Source: Nonlabens spongiae (GTDB lineage: Bacteria; Bacteroidota; Bacteroidia; Flavobacteriales; Flavobacteriaceae). From it: a DNA stretch of 64,000 bases. This document shows, piece by piece, positions 25,963-35,715 of this stretch; position 1 is the first letter of the stretch, and each line of letters starts with the position of its first letter. The stretch spans positions 1,488,001 through 1,552,000 of the forward strand of contig NZ_CP019344.1 of NCBI RefSeq assembly GCF_002117125.1. Direction: 5' to 3'. The translations under genes were made by a program, and so were the position numbers. The notes beneath the pieces are model-generated. The model searched no databases. It saw only the letters and a list, made by a program, of their open reading frames with translations, and was not told where the DNA came from.

Positions 25963-28347
25963 CTATTTGGACTTGTTGAAATAAGCCTTGAAATATCCTA
26001 GCAAGCCTTTTTTACTATTCGAATATTCGTAGGTGTATTTGCGTCCGTAACCGAAGTTAGAAACCTTCACGTCGTTCACGACTATCGAAACATTCTCTAA
26101 CTTTTTATCATCTATAGTTTCTTGAAGATAATTTAGAAGCACCTTATCCGTATAATTAGCTCGAGTCACATACATGGTGACATCAGCATATTTATTTATC
26201 AGAAAGGTATCAGTCACTAAGATTGTAGGTGCTGAATCAATAATTATGTAATCATACGAATTTCTAGCATCTTCAATCATATTCTTCACACGATCACTCA
26301 AAAGAAGTTCAGCTGGATTAGGCGGTATTTTTCCAGAATGTACTAAGTCTAGATTAGTATTTTCTGAATGCGTTGTCAGTAGCTCAGATAAGGTCAATTG
26401 ATCATTTATCAAAAAATCTGTCAATCCATTGGATGCCAGATTGGTTTTGCCTACATACCTATGTATCTGAGGATTCCTAATATCTGCACCTATTAAAAGT
26501 ACTTTCTTTCCAGTATAGGCTAAAGTCAAAGCTGTATTATAACTTACAAAAGTTTTTCCCTCACCTTTTACTGTGGATGTAACGAGAACTACCGGACTCT
26601 GATCCTGCTTTTTCAAGCTGGCAATGATATATTGTAAATTGGTCCGAACTATTCTGAACGATTCTGCTAATATGGATCTATCGTTCAAGGTAATGTAATC
26701 GTTCTCATCCTTATCAATTCTTGGAATCTCCCCCAAAATAGTTGCATCTGACAAATGCTCTTCAACTTCCCTCCTGTTTTCGATCTTATTATATAATAGT
26801 TGGCGTAAATAGATTATACCCACAGGGAGCAGTAGACCTACAATTAGAGCTGCTAAATAGATGATATTCTTTCTAGGGTATACCGGAGTAGTGGATGCTA
26901 TAGCAAAGTCTACTACTTTTGCTTTGGGAGTTGCAATTGCTAGTGAGATCGCCGTCGTTTCTCTCTTTTCACTGAGAAGAAGAAAAATGGTTTCAACTAC
27001 TTTACGAGCCCTCTCAATATCACGATTTAAACGTTCGTTTTCTGGCACACTTACCACCTGTTGAAAAGCATTTCCTCGCTCATTGAGCAAGCTGGCCTTC
27101 TGCAATTGTAAGCTATCTAGGTTACTGCTCAAGCTAAGCAATAAAACATCTTTTACACCATCAATTTGTTGCTTGAGCGCGATCACTGAAGGGTTAGCAG
27201 CAGTTGCTGACTCCGTCAAATTCAAATATTGACCTAATAATTCATTATAATTTATGGCTTGTTGACTTATTACTTCAGAATTATTAATTGATAGGTTTGC
27301 CGGTAAAAATTCATAGTTAGTTGACCTCAATTGTTTTTCTACAGATTGAGCAACTTGAATATTCGTATTTAAAATAGCAAGTTCTCTATTAATTTGAGCA
27401 GATGCTTCGAGACCCATTAAGGATTCTGTAGGAAGATCCACTAAACCTTTACTATTCTTAAACTTTTGGATTTTCCTCTCAATACTATCTAGATCGGCTT
27501 GAACTTCAATAAGTCTTTCGTCAATAAATTGAGCAGTATTTTTTGCCGCCGTGTTTTTGTCTTTTATGGCATCTTCGTTATAAACTTCAACTAGCTTATT
27601 CAGAATATCTTTCGCCTTAATGTAATTATCATCAATTATCGCAAGATCTAATACCGAGCTTCTTTTGTCGGTTTTTACAGCGCTAAGTCTAGAGCTAAGA
27701 TTACGTGCTACATACTCTACCGGATAAATATTAACCCGAATTATATCATTTGAATCTATTCCAACCCGATCATTTATTTCTGGATCAAATGATAACACTA
27801 AGGATTGGTTCATGTATTCGAAGCTCTTGCCATATGAAAAAGAATTCCAGGCTTGAGAATCGTTTGTCCTCAATTGAAACGTTGAGGAGTTTATGTGATT
27901 TAAATCAAAGGCAAGTGATAATGTATCCTTCTGAGATTGATTTAAATCCAAAACATTGAGTAAAAAAGGGGAATTTCTGTATAAATCAGCTGATTTAATT
28001 CTACCTTCAATACTATAGGTCGTCTCTAGTCTTAAATCCCTAATCACCATTTCCATCAATCTAATGGAAAGCAGTACTTCAATTTCGTTCTCTACCGTAT
28101 TGAAAGTATTACCTAATACATCCAAGTCACTCAGCGCCCAGGTTTCAGAGATTCCTCCACTCGAGGTATCTTTGATCATAACTTTGGACCTTGCTTGATA
28201 CCTATTAGTACTATATCTGAGGAATGTATAGGCCACACCTAAGGTGATCAAAACTGATAAAATAAACCAAGGCCATCGCTTGAGATACGCGTTTAGTATT
28301 TCGTTGAGATCGGTAGAATCTTTAGTGGTTGTCTTTTTTTCTACCAT
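25963..28347 (-). CDS. Wzc-like polysaccharide co-polymerase and tyrosine autokinase
   Basis: A 794-residue inner-membrane protein. A Wzz-type domain with a first transmembrane helix (about 30-50) and second (about 490-510) encloses a long periplasmic coiled-coil region. The cytoplasmic BY-kinase domain has Walker A STVKGEGKT near 590-600, the A' motif GADIRNP, and Walker B YIIIDSAP. The C-terminal tail carries the tyrosine cluster (YGRKYTYEYSNSKKGLLGYF), the presumed autophosphorylation sites. It controls chain length and export with the Wza-like gene (gap 2 nt). The phosphatase that would reverse its phosphorylation is convergent to it. Confidence 0.94.
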   Translation of the reverse strand: MVEKKTTTKDSTDLNEILNAYLKRWPWFILSVLITLGVAYTFLRYSTNRYQARSKVMIKDTSSGGISETWALSDLDVLGNTFNTVENEIEVLLSIRLMEMVIRDLRLETTYSIEGRIKSADLYRNSPFLLNVLDLNQSQKDTLSLAFDLNHINSSTFQLRTNDSQAWNSFSYGKSFEYMNQSLVLSFDPEINDRVGIDSNDIIRVNIYPVEYVARNLSSRLSAVKTDKRSSVLDLAIIDDNYIKAKDILNKLVEVYNEDAIKDKNTAAKNTAQFIDERLIEVQADLDSIERKIQKFKNSKGLVDLPTESLMGLEASAQINRELAILNTNIQVAQSVEKQLRSTNYEFLPANLSINNSEVISQQAINYNELLGQYLNLTESATAANPSVIALKQQIDGVKDVLLLSLSSNLDSLQLQKASLLNERGNAFQQVVSVPENERLNRDIERARKVVETIFLLLSEKRETTAISLAIATPKAKVVDFAIASTTPVYPRKNIIYLAALIVGLLLPVGIIYLRQLLYNKIENRREVEEHLSDATILGEIPRIDKDENDYITLNDRSILAESFRIVRTNLQYIIASLKKQDQSPVVLVTSTVKGEGKTFVSYNTALTLAYTGKKVLLIGADIRNPQIHRYVGKTNLASNGLTDFLINDQLTLSELLTTHSENTNLDLVHSGKIPPNPAELLLSDRVKNMIEDARNSYDYIIIDSAPTILVTDTFLINKYADVTMYVTRANYTDKVLLNYLQETIDDKKLENVSIVVNDVKVSNFGYGRKYTYEYSNSKKGLLGYFKAYFNKSK

Positions 28348-28349
28348 AA

Positions 28350-29123
28350 TTAACTACGTTCAAGAATCACGATTATAGAGAGCAATAGGGAGGCGATTGA
28401 TACAAAAAGAGGAGCATTCCTATTAAATCCTGCAGATTGTACTTGTGCATTATTAGGATGAACGATGATCACATCATTTTGCTGAAGGAAGTAAAACTCA
28501 CTATTCATAAAATCATCTGATGTGAGATCAATAGAAACTGATTTCTTTTCATTTTTAAACTCTCGAATCACGGTTATATCTTTACGATTTCCATAAATGG
28601 TTAAGTCTCCAGCTATTCCTAGAGCTTGAAGTAATGTGTTCCTATTGCTCTCCATTGTAAACGTTCCAGGCCTGTTAACCTCGCCTAATACTGTAACCTT
28701 GAAATTCAAAATTCGTACATCCACGGAAACTTCATCTCTAACGTAAGTAGATTGAATCTTATCTTTAATTAATTCTGAGATCTCAGATACCGTTTTATTA
28801 TTTAAATCCAGCATGCCAAGTTCTGGAAAATCAATATAACCATTTTCATCGACTAAGTACCCAAACAACTGTTGCTGCCCCATGACCCGAGTTTGATTTT
28901 CAAGTGTGGGGGAAACCATTCTATTAAAAGACGATACTGCATTCATATTTTTGGCAGTAACTAAAATCCTCAACAAATCATCTGGTTTAACTTCAGGTTT
29001 ATATACAGAAATATCTGCGTTTAACCGACCTGTTTTATCCAAATCTTGCAGATAAAGGATTTTCTTTTTCGAAACACAACCAACAACCAAGAAGGTTATT
29101 AATATAAAATACAAATACCGCAT
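28350..29123 (-). CDS. Wza-like polysaccharide export lipoprotein
   Basis: A 257-residue outer-membrane export protein. The signal peptide ends in lipobox VVGC (cysteine 16). It has the Poly_export core KPDDLLRILVTAKN and a SLBB-like repeat, VTVLGEVNRPGTFTME, followed by TLLQALGIAGDLTIYGNRKD. A C-terminal transmembrane helix (about 238-254) is visible, as in Bacteroidetes versions that end in a helix spanning the outer membrane. Together with the Wzc-like protein it forms the export channel of the locus. Confidence 0.92.
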   Translation of the reverse strand: MRYLYFILITFLVVGCVSKKKILYLQDLDKTGRLNADISVYKPEVKPDDLLRILVTAKNMNAVSSFNRMVSPTLENQTRVMGQQQLFGYLVDENGYIDFPELGMLDLNNKTVSEISELIKDKIQSTYVRDEVSVDVRILNFKVTVLGEVNRPGTFTMESNRNTLLQALGIAGDLTIYGNRKDITVIREFKNEKKSVSIDLTSDDFMNSEFYFLQQNDVIIVHPNNAQVQSAGFNRNAPLFVSIASLLLSIIVILERS

Positions 29124-29160
29124 GTACTACTGAAATTGGATGTCAAATATAAAAACAAGC

Positions 29161-31110
29161 TTATCTAACCTGCCTATCTAATGACTCAAATATGCTGTTG
29201 TTGCTTTTAAATTCAGGAATTAACTTCTTAAGACAGGAAACAACCATTTCATTATCATCGTTAGCACCAGCTATGATGACATTGTTTAAATGATCAAGTA
29301 CATAGTTATAAGTATATCCTTTTTGCTTGGCAATGAGAATTTTCTCGTTATGAGTAGGTAAGGTTTCACTATCGTTAGAAAGCAATTCTTCATACAATTT
29401 CTCTCCTGGTCTCAAACCTGTAAACTCTATCTCAATATCTTTATATGGTTCTAGACCAGATAGTCTGATCATTTTTTCTGCCAGATTTAAAATTTTAACA
29501 GGTTTGCCCATATCAAATACAAAGATCTCGCCACCATTACCCATTGTGCCGGCTTGCAACACTAACTGGCACGCTTCAGTAATAGTCATAAAATACCTGA
29601 TAATATCTTTGTGAGTGACTGTTACCGGACCGCCTTTTTCAATCAGTTTTTTGAAATGAGGTATTACAGATCCATTTGAGCCTAACACATTTCCAAATCT
29701 CGTCGTAATAAAATCCGTACGATTACTATGAATCTCTTTTAAGGATTGTACATACAACTCTGCTGCACGTTTTGTAGCACCCATCACATTAGTAGGATTG
29801 ACAGCTTTATCTGTACTGATCATTACAAATCGGTCCACTCCATGCTCAACACAAAGGTCTGCTATATTAATCGTGCCCATAATATTGACATCAACAGCCT
29901 CTTTGGGATTGTTCTCTATCAAGGGGACATGTTTGTACGCAGCTGCGTGATAAACTATCGAGATGCGATTACTTTCAAAGATTTCTGCAACTCGCTTAGA
30001 ATTTCTAATATCCCCCAGTACAAACTGGAAGTCCACCTTAGGATAGCTTTCTATTAATTCTAATGAAATTTCATTTAGAGGAGACTCTGCCTGATCAAAC
30101 ACAATCAATTTATTGGGCTTAAAGGCGGCAATCTGTCTTACAATTTCACTTCCTATTGATCCAGCTCCACCAGTTACAAGAATGTTCTTGCCAGAAAGTG
30201 ACTTTCTAATCAAAGTATCATCGAGGATTATTTGATGACGATCGAGCAAGTCCTCAATTTGAATTTGCCTAATATTACTAACAAGATCAATACTTGTGTC
30301 TTCCCACGCCTCAATTTTTGGTGAACTCAGAATTTTTATTGTGTTTTCTAAACAAAAATCGATCAGTTTTTCTTGAATCGCCTTATTTCCCACTTGGGCA
30401 GGTAAGATTACCGCATCTACTTTTAATGGATTGATCCGCGCATAGAATTGATCATCAAATCGAAAAATTGGTTTACCAAGAATTTTAACTCTAGTATGTT
30501 TTTTCTTAGAAGAAATAAATCCCACTAAATCAAAGACATCTTCATTAGATCCATTTATGGCTTCAGCTAGAGCAATAGTTTCATCACTGACCTCAAAGAT
30601 GAGGACGTTCTTACGCTTTCGATTCACTTTTGAAAAGGACTGGTAAGCCATCTTCACGGTCAACCGAAAAAATAGCATACTTATGAAAGTTATACTAACA
30701 TTAATGATTAAAAAGGGAACTAAGAAAATCTTTTGCCCAGTTGAGAAGTAACTCAGGTAACTTATTCCAGCTAGGACAACTGTACTTATCAAACAGGCAA
30801 TTGCAATTTTTGCCACATCGACAAACGTACTATGTCTTACGACTCCAGAATAAGTACTCAGCAGTAAAAAACTAAGGGAATAGACAAATACTGTAAGAAC
30901 AATCTGCCATTCTATACTCAACAATTCGTAGAATTGGTGTGTTAGCAAATTGATAATGTTATAAGTAATAATTGATGAAACAGATACTAAGAATACATCA
31001 AAAACGAGAACAATCCATCGTGGTAGATACCTGAGATTTCTAAATCTTAATTTAGAATCCCCATTCCATAAAATGAAAATCAGTCTTCTTTTAAAATACT
31101 CCCAAGTCAT
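29161..31110 (-). CDS. CapD/PglF-type membrane nucleotide-sugar 4,6-dehydratase
   Basis: A 649-residue enzyme with four N-terminal transmembrane helices (about 30-150), a CoA/NAD-type Rossmann-like domain (about 165-290), and a C-terminal SDR domain. The NAD site is TGGAGSIGSEIVRQ near 312-325, and the catalytic SxxxTDKAV...MGATKR segment is present. It probably converts UDP-GlcNAc to a 4-keto-6-deoxy sugar, the first step of bacillosamine-type or related sugars. Aminotransferase and acetyltransferase partners are encoded a few genes upstream in the same direction. Product stereochemistry (4,6- versus 5-inverting) cannot be told. Confidence 0.9.
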   Translation of the reverse strand: MTWEYFKRRLIFILWNGDSKLRFRNLRYLPRWIVLVFDVFLVSVSSIITYNIINLLTHQFYELLSIEWQIVLTVFVYSLSFLLLSTYSGVVRHSTFVDVAKIAIACLISTVVLAGISYLSYFSTGQKIFLVPFLIINVSITFISMLFFRLTVKMAYQSFSKVNRKRKNVLIFEVSDETIALAEAINGSNEDVFDLVGFISSKKKHTRVKILGKPIFRFDDQFYARINPLKVDAVILPAQVGNKAIQEKLIDFCLENTIKILSSPKIEAWEDTSIDLVSNIRQIQIEDLLDRHQIILDDTLIRKSLSGKNILVTGGAGSIGSEIVRQIAAFKPNKLIVFDQAESPLNEISLELIESYPKVDFQFVLGDIRNSKRVAEIFESNRISIVYHAAAYKHVPLIENNPKEAVDVNIMGTINIADLCVEHGVDRFVMISTDKAVNPTNVMGATKRAAELYVQSLKEIHSNRTDFITTRFGNVLGSNGSVIPHFKKLIEKGGPVTVTHKDIIRYFMTITEACQLVLQAGTMGNGGEIFVFDMGKPVKILNLAEKMIRLSGLEPYKDIEIEFTGLRPGEKLYEELLSNDSETLPTHNEKILIAKQKGYTYNYVLDHLNNVIIAGANDDNEMVVSCLKKLIPEFKSNNSIFESLDRQVR

Positions 31111-31145
31111 CGGTAGGCAGTTACAAATTGGTTGATATATTTCTA

Positions 31146-31178
31146 AACAAAAATAGGGACAATGTCACCAAAGTCCCT
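31146..31178 (-). terminator. Candidate terminator after the small exosortase-tail gene
   Basis: On the minus strand a 6-bp GC-rich stem, AGGGAC (31178-31173) and GTCCCT (31160-31155), is followed by ATTTTTGTTTA. The same T tract includes TATTTTTG (31155-31148), which matches a -7 box and could start capD transcription. Confidence 0.55.
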
Positions 31179-31200
31179 TGTAGATATGATTAAGAAAAGA

Positions 31201-31383
31201 TTATTTTTTCTTGAAAGTTTTATATGCTCCTATACCTAGGGCAATTAATGCAGCAGCAGCTAACCCTGGAATCGGAGCAGTTGCATCATCTACGTCTGGA
31301 TCAAATGGAGGTGGGCCTTGTGCGTTTGCAATAACGGAAAATAACAAAGCGAAGGTTAGCAGAAAGTAAGTTTTGAATTTCAT
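31201..31383 (-). CDS. Short exported protein with exosortase-like C-terminal tail
   Basis: The frame is open to 31461, but MKFKTYFLLTFALLFSVIANAQ at 31383 is a full signal peptide (two pieces: MKFKTYFLLTFALLF and SVIANAQ), giving a 60-residue protein. After cleavage only about 38 residues remain: a proline/aspartate-rich linker (GPPPFDPDVDDATAPIPG), a hydrophobic helix (LAAAALIALGIGAY) and a basic end (KTFKKK). This tripartite end looks like the PEP-CTERM or Bacteroidetes PID-CTERM tails that exosortases process, and such proteins often lie by polysaccharide loci. No exosortase gene is visible here. A plain small membrane protein is the alternative. Confidence 0.7.
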   Translation of the reverse strand: MKFKTYFLLTFALLFSVIANAQGPPPFDPDVDDATAPIPGLAAAALIALGIGAYKTFKKK

Positions 31384-31551
31384 ATACGTAATTATTTTTC
31401 CTCTTATATTATCGAAAGATACTTTATTTTTTGTAATCACTGCATTCAAAGGTTCTTCCAAGACGATTTTGGAGAGTTTTTGTAGGATTTTTAACTATAA
31501 ATACGATTTTAGACTGGAAATTTTAAGAAACTTACCTTTCATTAGTTTTTG

Positions 31552-32694
31552 TTACCTGAAGTTAGTTAACACAGATTTAATCCTTTCCCTATTAGAAAAA
31601 TTAAGATTGGAACCAGATGGCAGACAAAGACCTTTTTCAAACAATTTCTCTGCCACCATATCACCATAGAAAGGGCTAGATGTGTAAAGCGGCTGCAAGT
31701 GCATGGGCTTCCAGAGTGGCCTGGATTCTATATTTTGATCATTTAGACCAGCCCTTAAATCCTCTCGAGTAAACCCTGCTTTTTCAGGATCAATTAAAAC
31801 AGCGGTCAACCAGAAATTACTAAAAACCTCATTGTCGAATTCGCTTTGAATAGTCACTCCCGGCATTTCATCGAAAATTTCAGCGTAAAACTCGTTCATC
31901 TCCCTTCTTTTTCCAATATGAAGGTCTAAAACCTGCATTTGACCTCTACCTATACCAGCAGAAACATTACTCAACCTATAATTGTACCCTAAAGCACTAT
32001 GTTGATAATGGGGCGCTTCATCCCGCGCTTGAGTCGCTAAAAAAACAGCTTTTTGCTTATCTAAGGTATTATTACACACGAGTGCTCCTCCACCACTAGT
32101 AGTTATAATTTTATTTCCGTTAAAACTCAAGATTCCGAAGTCTCCAAAAGTTCCACATTTCTGGCTTTTGTATGTACTGCCCAGAGACTCTGCACTGTCT
32201 TCAATGACTTTTATGTCATACGCTTTCGCGAAAGCGTGAATCTCATCCACCTTATACGGCATGCCATAAAGATGTACAGCAATAATAGCTTTGGGTTTCT
32301 TTCCTTTCTTAATACGATCCTTGATTGCCTCTTCCAAAGCATTAGGACATATATTCCAAGAATCTGGCTCGCTATCCACAAAAACTGGTGTAGCTCCTAG
32401 ATAAAGGATGGGATTTGCACTCCCACAAAAGGTAAAACTTTGGCAAATCACTTCATCGCCAGCCTCCACACCTGCCATAATAAGTGCTAGATGGATAGCT
32501 GCCGTACCGCTGCTCAAACAGGCTACAGCATGTTGATTCCCCAGATAGCTTTCTAAATCTTTCTCAAAACCATTAACGTTAGGCCCTAACGGTGCAATCC
32601 AATTGGTTTCAAAAGCCTCATTAACAAATTGCTGTTCTGCACCTCCCATATGTGGTGATGAGAGCCAAATCTTTTCTGGTTGTTCTTGTTTCAT
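31552..32694 (-). CDS. DegT/DnrJ/EryC1/StrS sugar aminotransferase
   Basis: A 380-residue PLP enzyme that aminates a keto sugar nucleotide. Signatures are SSGTAAIHLALIMAGVEAGDEVI, split over residues 61-83, VHLYGMP, VIEDSAESLGS and the catalytic lysine in NGNKIITTSGGG. With the CapD-like dehydratase and PglD-like acetyltransferase it fits the PglE step (4-keto to 4-amino). A palindromic repeat lies in frame, encoding HAFAKAYD. It is separated by 20 nt from the upstream phosphoglycosyl transferase gene. Confidence 0.9.
   Translation of the reverse strand: MKQEQPEKIWLSSPHMGGAEQQFVNEAFETNWIAPLGPNVNGFEKDLESYLGNQHAVACLSSGTAAIHLALIMAGVEAGDEVICQSFTFCGSANPILYLGATPVFVDSEPDSWNICPNALEEAIKDRIKKGKKPKAIIAVHLYGMPYKVDEIHAFAKAYDIKVIEDSAESLGSTYKSQKCGTFGDFGILSFNGNKIITTSGGGALVCNNTLDKQKAVFLATQARDEAPHYQHSALGYNYRLSNVSAGIGRGQMQVLDLHIGKRREMNEFYAEIFDEMPGVTIQSEFDNEVFSNFWLTAVLIDPEKAGFTREDLRAGLNDQNIESRPLWKPMHLQPLYTSSPFYGDMVAEKLFEKGLCLPSGSNLNFSNRERIKSVLTNFR
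32221..32236. repeat. Palindromic 16-mer inside the DegT aminotransferase gene
   Basis: Perfect CGCTTTCGCGAAAGCG copy read in the AFAKA frame (HAFAKAYD), 8.8 kb from the previous copy. Confidence 0.95.
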
Positions 32695-32714
32695 AATTGC
32701 TTAAATTCTAAAAC

Positions 32715-33281
32715 TTATTGATTTATAGCCGTTCCGTAAGCATCTCGGTTAAAAAGTGTGTTCCAAATTACTATGAGATCATATGTGAAACTACGCTGCT
32801 CTAGATATTCTAGGTTCATAGCCACCTTATCTGGAAAAATGACCTCATCATTGAATTTTTTAGGATTAGGCTGTTTGTTTAATAATTGCTCCTCATTGCG
32901 ATATTTCAACGCCGCGGGACTGGTAAGGCCTGGTCGTAATTGAAGGAGCTTGCGAGCCTCGTCGGTCAACTTATCGTAGTAACCCGGTACATCAGGTCGT
33001 GGTCCTACAAAAGACATATCACCATTAACGATATTGATGAGTTGTGGCAGTTCATCAATTTTCCAGCGCCGTAGCCATTTTCCTGAGGTCGTGACGATAC
33101 CTTCTTTCATTGTCCTTAGTTTCCATATTTTAAAAGGTTTGCCATACCTGCCGATTCTTTCCTGCAGAAACAAGCCACTGGACTGAGTAGAAACTGCACA
33201 AACAACAAAAGCCACTACGAGAATGGGAAGCAACAGCAGTTTTGCTATTAAGGCAAGGGGAAGTTCAATAACTCTAGGCAT
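32715..33281 (-). CDS. Small phosphoglycosyl transferase (PglC/sugar transferase) 1
   Basis: A 188-residue monotopic enzyme that loads a sugar phosphate onto undecaprenyl phosphate. It has one N-terminal re-entrant hydrophobic helix (about 5-30), the basic KIWKLRTM motif, the catalytic DE dyad in KIDELPQLIN, and [10 protein letters not shown]. It overlaps the acetyltransferase gene by 8 nt. It lies near a second enzyme of the same class (33873-34478), so the locus has two candidate initiating transferases; this one has a shorter central segment and a distinct PAALKYRNEEQ end. Confidence 0.88.
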   Translation of the reverse strand: MPRVIELPLALIAKLLLLPILVVAFVVCAVSTQSSGLFLQERIGRYGKPFKIWKLRTMKEGIVTTSGKWLRRWKIDELPQLINIVNGDMSFVGPRPDVPGYYDKLTDEARKLLQLRPGLTSPAALKYRNEEQLLNKQPNPKKFNDEVIFPDKVAMNLEYLEQRSFTYDLIVIWNTLFNRDAYGTAINQ

Positions 33282-33876
33282 CTGTTGTTCCCACTATTTT
33301 TCCGGGCACGCCTATGACTTTGCTGTGGTCTGGAATATTTCTCGTCACTACCGCACCAGCGGCGATAATACACCATTTACCAATTTTGAGATTGGGCAAG
33401 ACCACCGCACCAGCACCTATTTGGGTTCCTTCACCTACCTCAACGGTTCCACACAACGTAGCATTAGGAGAAATGTGGACAAAATTTTCAATATCACAAT
33501 CGTGCTCAACAGTTGCCTTGGTATTTATTATCACATGTTTTCCAATCTTTACATCTGGATTGATTACACTACCCGCAAAGACTACTGTTCCCTCACCTAT
33601 TTCAACATCTACACCCAGTACACTTGATGGATGTATGATAGCTTTCTCAAAATCAAGCGTGACTTGAGAAACTAATTTCTGCCTGATCCTATTATCCCCT
33701 ACCGCTACGACCACACTGCCATCTTTAGGTAGTTCATGAGTGATTCTTTGATTAAGAATACTTTTTTTCTTCACGTCATCATCGTAGAAGATGACATCAT
33801 GTTTGTCAGATTTCAGTGCGGCATCATAAACAACCTTACCGTGACCGCTGGCGCCGTAGATAATAAGATCATTCAT
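33274..33876 (-). CDS. PglD-like sugar O/N-acetyltransferase
   Basis: A 200-residue left-handed beta-helix acetyltransferase. The N-terminal Rossmann-like part begins [17 protein letters not shown], then hexapeptide repeats run from about 90 to 195 ([20 protein letters not shown] in adjacent units, [22 protein letters not shown] in adjacent units, ending VIGVPGKIV). The arrangement is that of PglD, which acetylates the 4-amino group of a UDP-linked amino sugar, the step after the PglE-type aminotransferase. It overlaps both neighbours (8 and 4 nt). Confidence 0.88.
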   Translation of the reverse strand: MNDLIIYGASGHGKVVYDAALKSDKHDVIFYDDDVKKKSILNQRITHELPKDGSVVVAVGDNRIRQKLVSQVTLDFEKAIIHPSSVLGVDVEIGEGTVVFAGSVINPDVKIGKHVIINTKATVEHDCDIENFVHISPNATLCGTVEVGEGTQIGAGAVVLPNLKIGKWCIIAAGAVVTRNIPDHSKVIGVPGKIVGTTDA

Positions 33877-34478
33877 AATTCACCAGTGAATTTAGTAGTC
33901 GTGACGTTTGTGCCATCGGTTATTCCTTCAGATTTGAAAACCTTAAATATGGTTTTCCAAATGATCTTCAAATCTAACCAAAACGACTGATTTTCTACAT
34001 AGAAGACATCGTGCTCAAACTTATCTCTCCAGCTTAATGCGTTTCTACCGTTGACTTGTGCCCATCCCGTGATGCCTGGTTTTACCTCATGGCGCCGCGC
34101 ATGTCTTTTAGAATATAACGGTAAGTATTCAGGCAACAGGGGTCTGGGACCTACAAAACTCATGTCACCTTTGAGTACATTGAGCAATTGAGGTAATTCA
34201 TCTAAGGAAGTCTTGCGTATAAAGCTTCCTAAACGGGTTAAACGCTGGACATCCGGTAATAATTCTCCATTCTCATCTTTAGTATCCAGCATGGTTTTAA
34301 ACTTGACAACTTTGAATAGCTTCCCGTTAAGCCCAGGTCTAGTTTGTGTAAAAAAAGCTCCGTTCTCCATTTTAAATCTAAGCAGTAATCCAACCAATAT
34401 GAACAAAGGTGATGCTAAAACCAATAAAATTAGAGCCAGCAAATAATCAGCGAGAGGTTTGAAGAATTTACGATACAC
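33873..34478 (-). CDS. Small phosphoglycosyl transferase (PglC-like) 2
   Basis: A 201-residue monotopic phosphoglycosyl transferase. The re-entrant helix (about 8-33) is followed by VVKFKTM, the catalytic DE in [28 protein letters not shown] and [13 protein letters not shown], the full PglC signature. It fits the transfer of phospho-diacetamido-trideoxyhexose to undecaprenyl phosphate. It overlaps the acetyltransferase by 4 nt and the upstream glycosyltransferase by 11 nt, so translation is tightly coupled. Confidence 0.9.
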   Translation of the reverse strand: MYRKFFKPLADYLLALILLVLASPLFILVGLLLRFKMENGAFFTQTRPGLNGKLFKVVKFKTMLDTKDENGELLPDVQRLTRLGSFIRKTSLDELPQLLNVLKGDMSFVGPRPLLPEYLPLYSKRHARRHEVKPGITGWAQVNGRNALSWRDKFEHDVFYVENQSFWLDLKIIWKTIFKVFKSEGITDGTNVTTTKFTGEL

Positions 34479-35715
34479 TAGTTATAATTTTCTTGAGCTC
34501 TAGGGTGTAGTTATCTGCCAGTTTGTTTCTATCGAAGTGCTTTCTAGCATATTCATAACCTCTGAGCCCCATTTGATCCAGCTCATTTTGATGATCCCTC
34601 ATTTTTCTAGCAGCCGCAACAATTTGATCAATATTCTCTGGTTCAGCATATATACCACAGCCCGCAGTCTCTACCAATTCCCTACTTACTCCGTCGATCA
34701 GCAGAAAAACAGGTTTTTTACATGACATGTAGTCAAATGTCTTGTTTGAATAAATAGTCTTAAAAGTATCCACCTTTTTCAAGACTGATGCCCCCATATC
34801 TGATGCTAGGATATACTTGAAAACCTCGGTTTTAGGAACTGGATCTCTAAAAACTACATTTTTCAAATTGTGTTTTTCAGCATAATCGACTAGCATCTCT
34901 TTTTGCATTCCAGTTCCAATCAATTGAAAAATGACGTTGGTATCCTTCAATCTTTCCGCAGCTTGTAGCAATTGGATCAAATGGTTTGCGACACCATGAG
35001 CGCCTACATAAGTGATAATAAACTTATTGGTAAAACCTAGTTGCTTTCTAAATTCATCAGTATTGAAAGAGGTTTGAAGTTCTTCAGCGAGTGTAAAGTC
35101 AGCAGCGTTTGGAATAAAAGTTATTTTATCCGCCGGCACCCCTTTTTCAACAAGTTTTGTTTTGAAAGCCGGAGTCAGCACATTGATTACAGCTGCCTTT
35201 CTATACATGAATGCTTCAAACTTGTAGGCTAATTTGATGATCATTTTGTTTTTCAAAACCCCTGTATCGACAGCACTCTCAGGCCATAGGTCTCGTACTT
35301 CAAAAACAAAGGGAATCCGGTACCATTTACTCAAAAGGTAAGCCGTAATACCAACAAACAAAGGTGGCGAGGTCACAAGTATAACATCATGTTTCTTCCG
35401 CAATTTGAAGATTCCCGCATAAAGACTGCTAAAAACAAATGAGAAATAACCCCAGAGCCTACCTAAAAAATTGGTGTTATAACTCTCTGAAACATGGCTG
35501 CGCACCACATCTACTTTAGGGTAAAAATCCAGATCCATATAAAAGTAACGTCCTTTGTATCTATCGATTTTTTTTCCGGTATTGTAATGCACCATTCCAG
35601 CAAGCACGCTCATTTCATGACCCTGCTGCGACCACCTGCGTGTCATCTCGTTAAAGCGAGAACCACCACCGTCATTTTTCTCCAGAAAATATTGATGGAT
35701 CAGTAAAATGTTCAT
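34468..35715 (-). CDS. Glycosyltransferase family 4 (WbuB-like)
   Basis: A 415-residue GT-B glycosyltransferase. The N-terminus has [18 protein letters not shown], typical of the WbuB subgroup that moves N-acetyl-fucosamine-type sugars, then the [12 protein letters not shown]-like segment ([12 protein letters not shown]), [14 protein letters not shown], and a C-terminal nucleotide-binding half with [15 protein letters not shown]. The expected ExxE-like segment near the C-terminus is present in weakened form. It overlaps the PglC-like gene by 11 nt and the heparinase-like gene by 4 nt. Confidence 0.87.
   Translation of the reverse strand: MNILLIHQYFLEKNDGGGSRFNEMTRRWSQQGHEMSVLAGMVHYNTGKKIDRYKGRYFYMDLDFYPKVDVVRSHVSESYNTNFLGRLWGYFSFVFSSLYAGIFKLRKKHDVILVTSPPLFVGITAYLLSKWYRIPFVFEVRDLWPESAVDTGVLKNKMIIKLAYKFEAFMYRKAAVINVLTPAFKTKLVEKGVPADKITFIPNAADFTLAEELQTSFNTDEFRKQLGFTNKFIITYVGAHGVANHLIQLLQAAERLKDTNVIFQLIGTGMQKEMLVDYAEKHNLKNVVFRDPVPKTEVFKYILASDMGASVLKKVDTFKTIYSNKTFDYMSCKKPVFLLIDGVSRELVETAGCGIYAEPENIDQIVAAARKMRDHQNELDQMGLRGYEYARKHFDRNKLADNYTLELKKIITSVS

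Noticed and set aside
33223-33627. 134-codon plus-strand frame opposite the PglD-like gene
   Set aside because: It is the antisense shadow of the hexapeptide-repeat gene; periodic composition explains the open frame.
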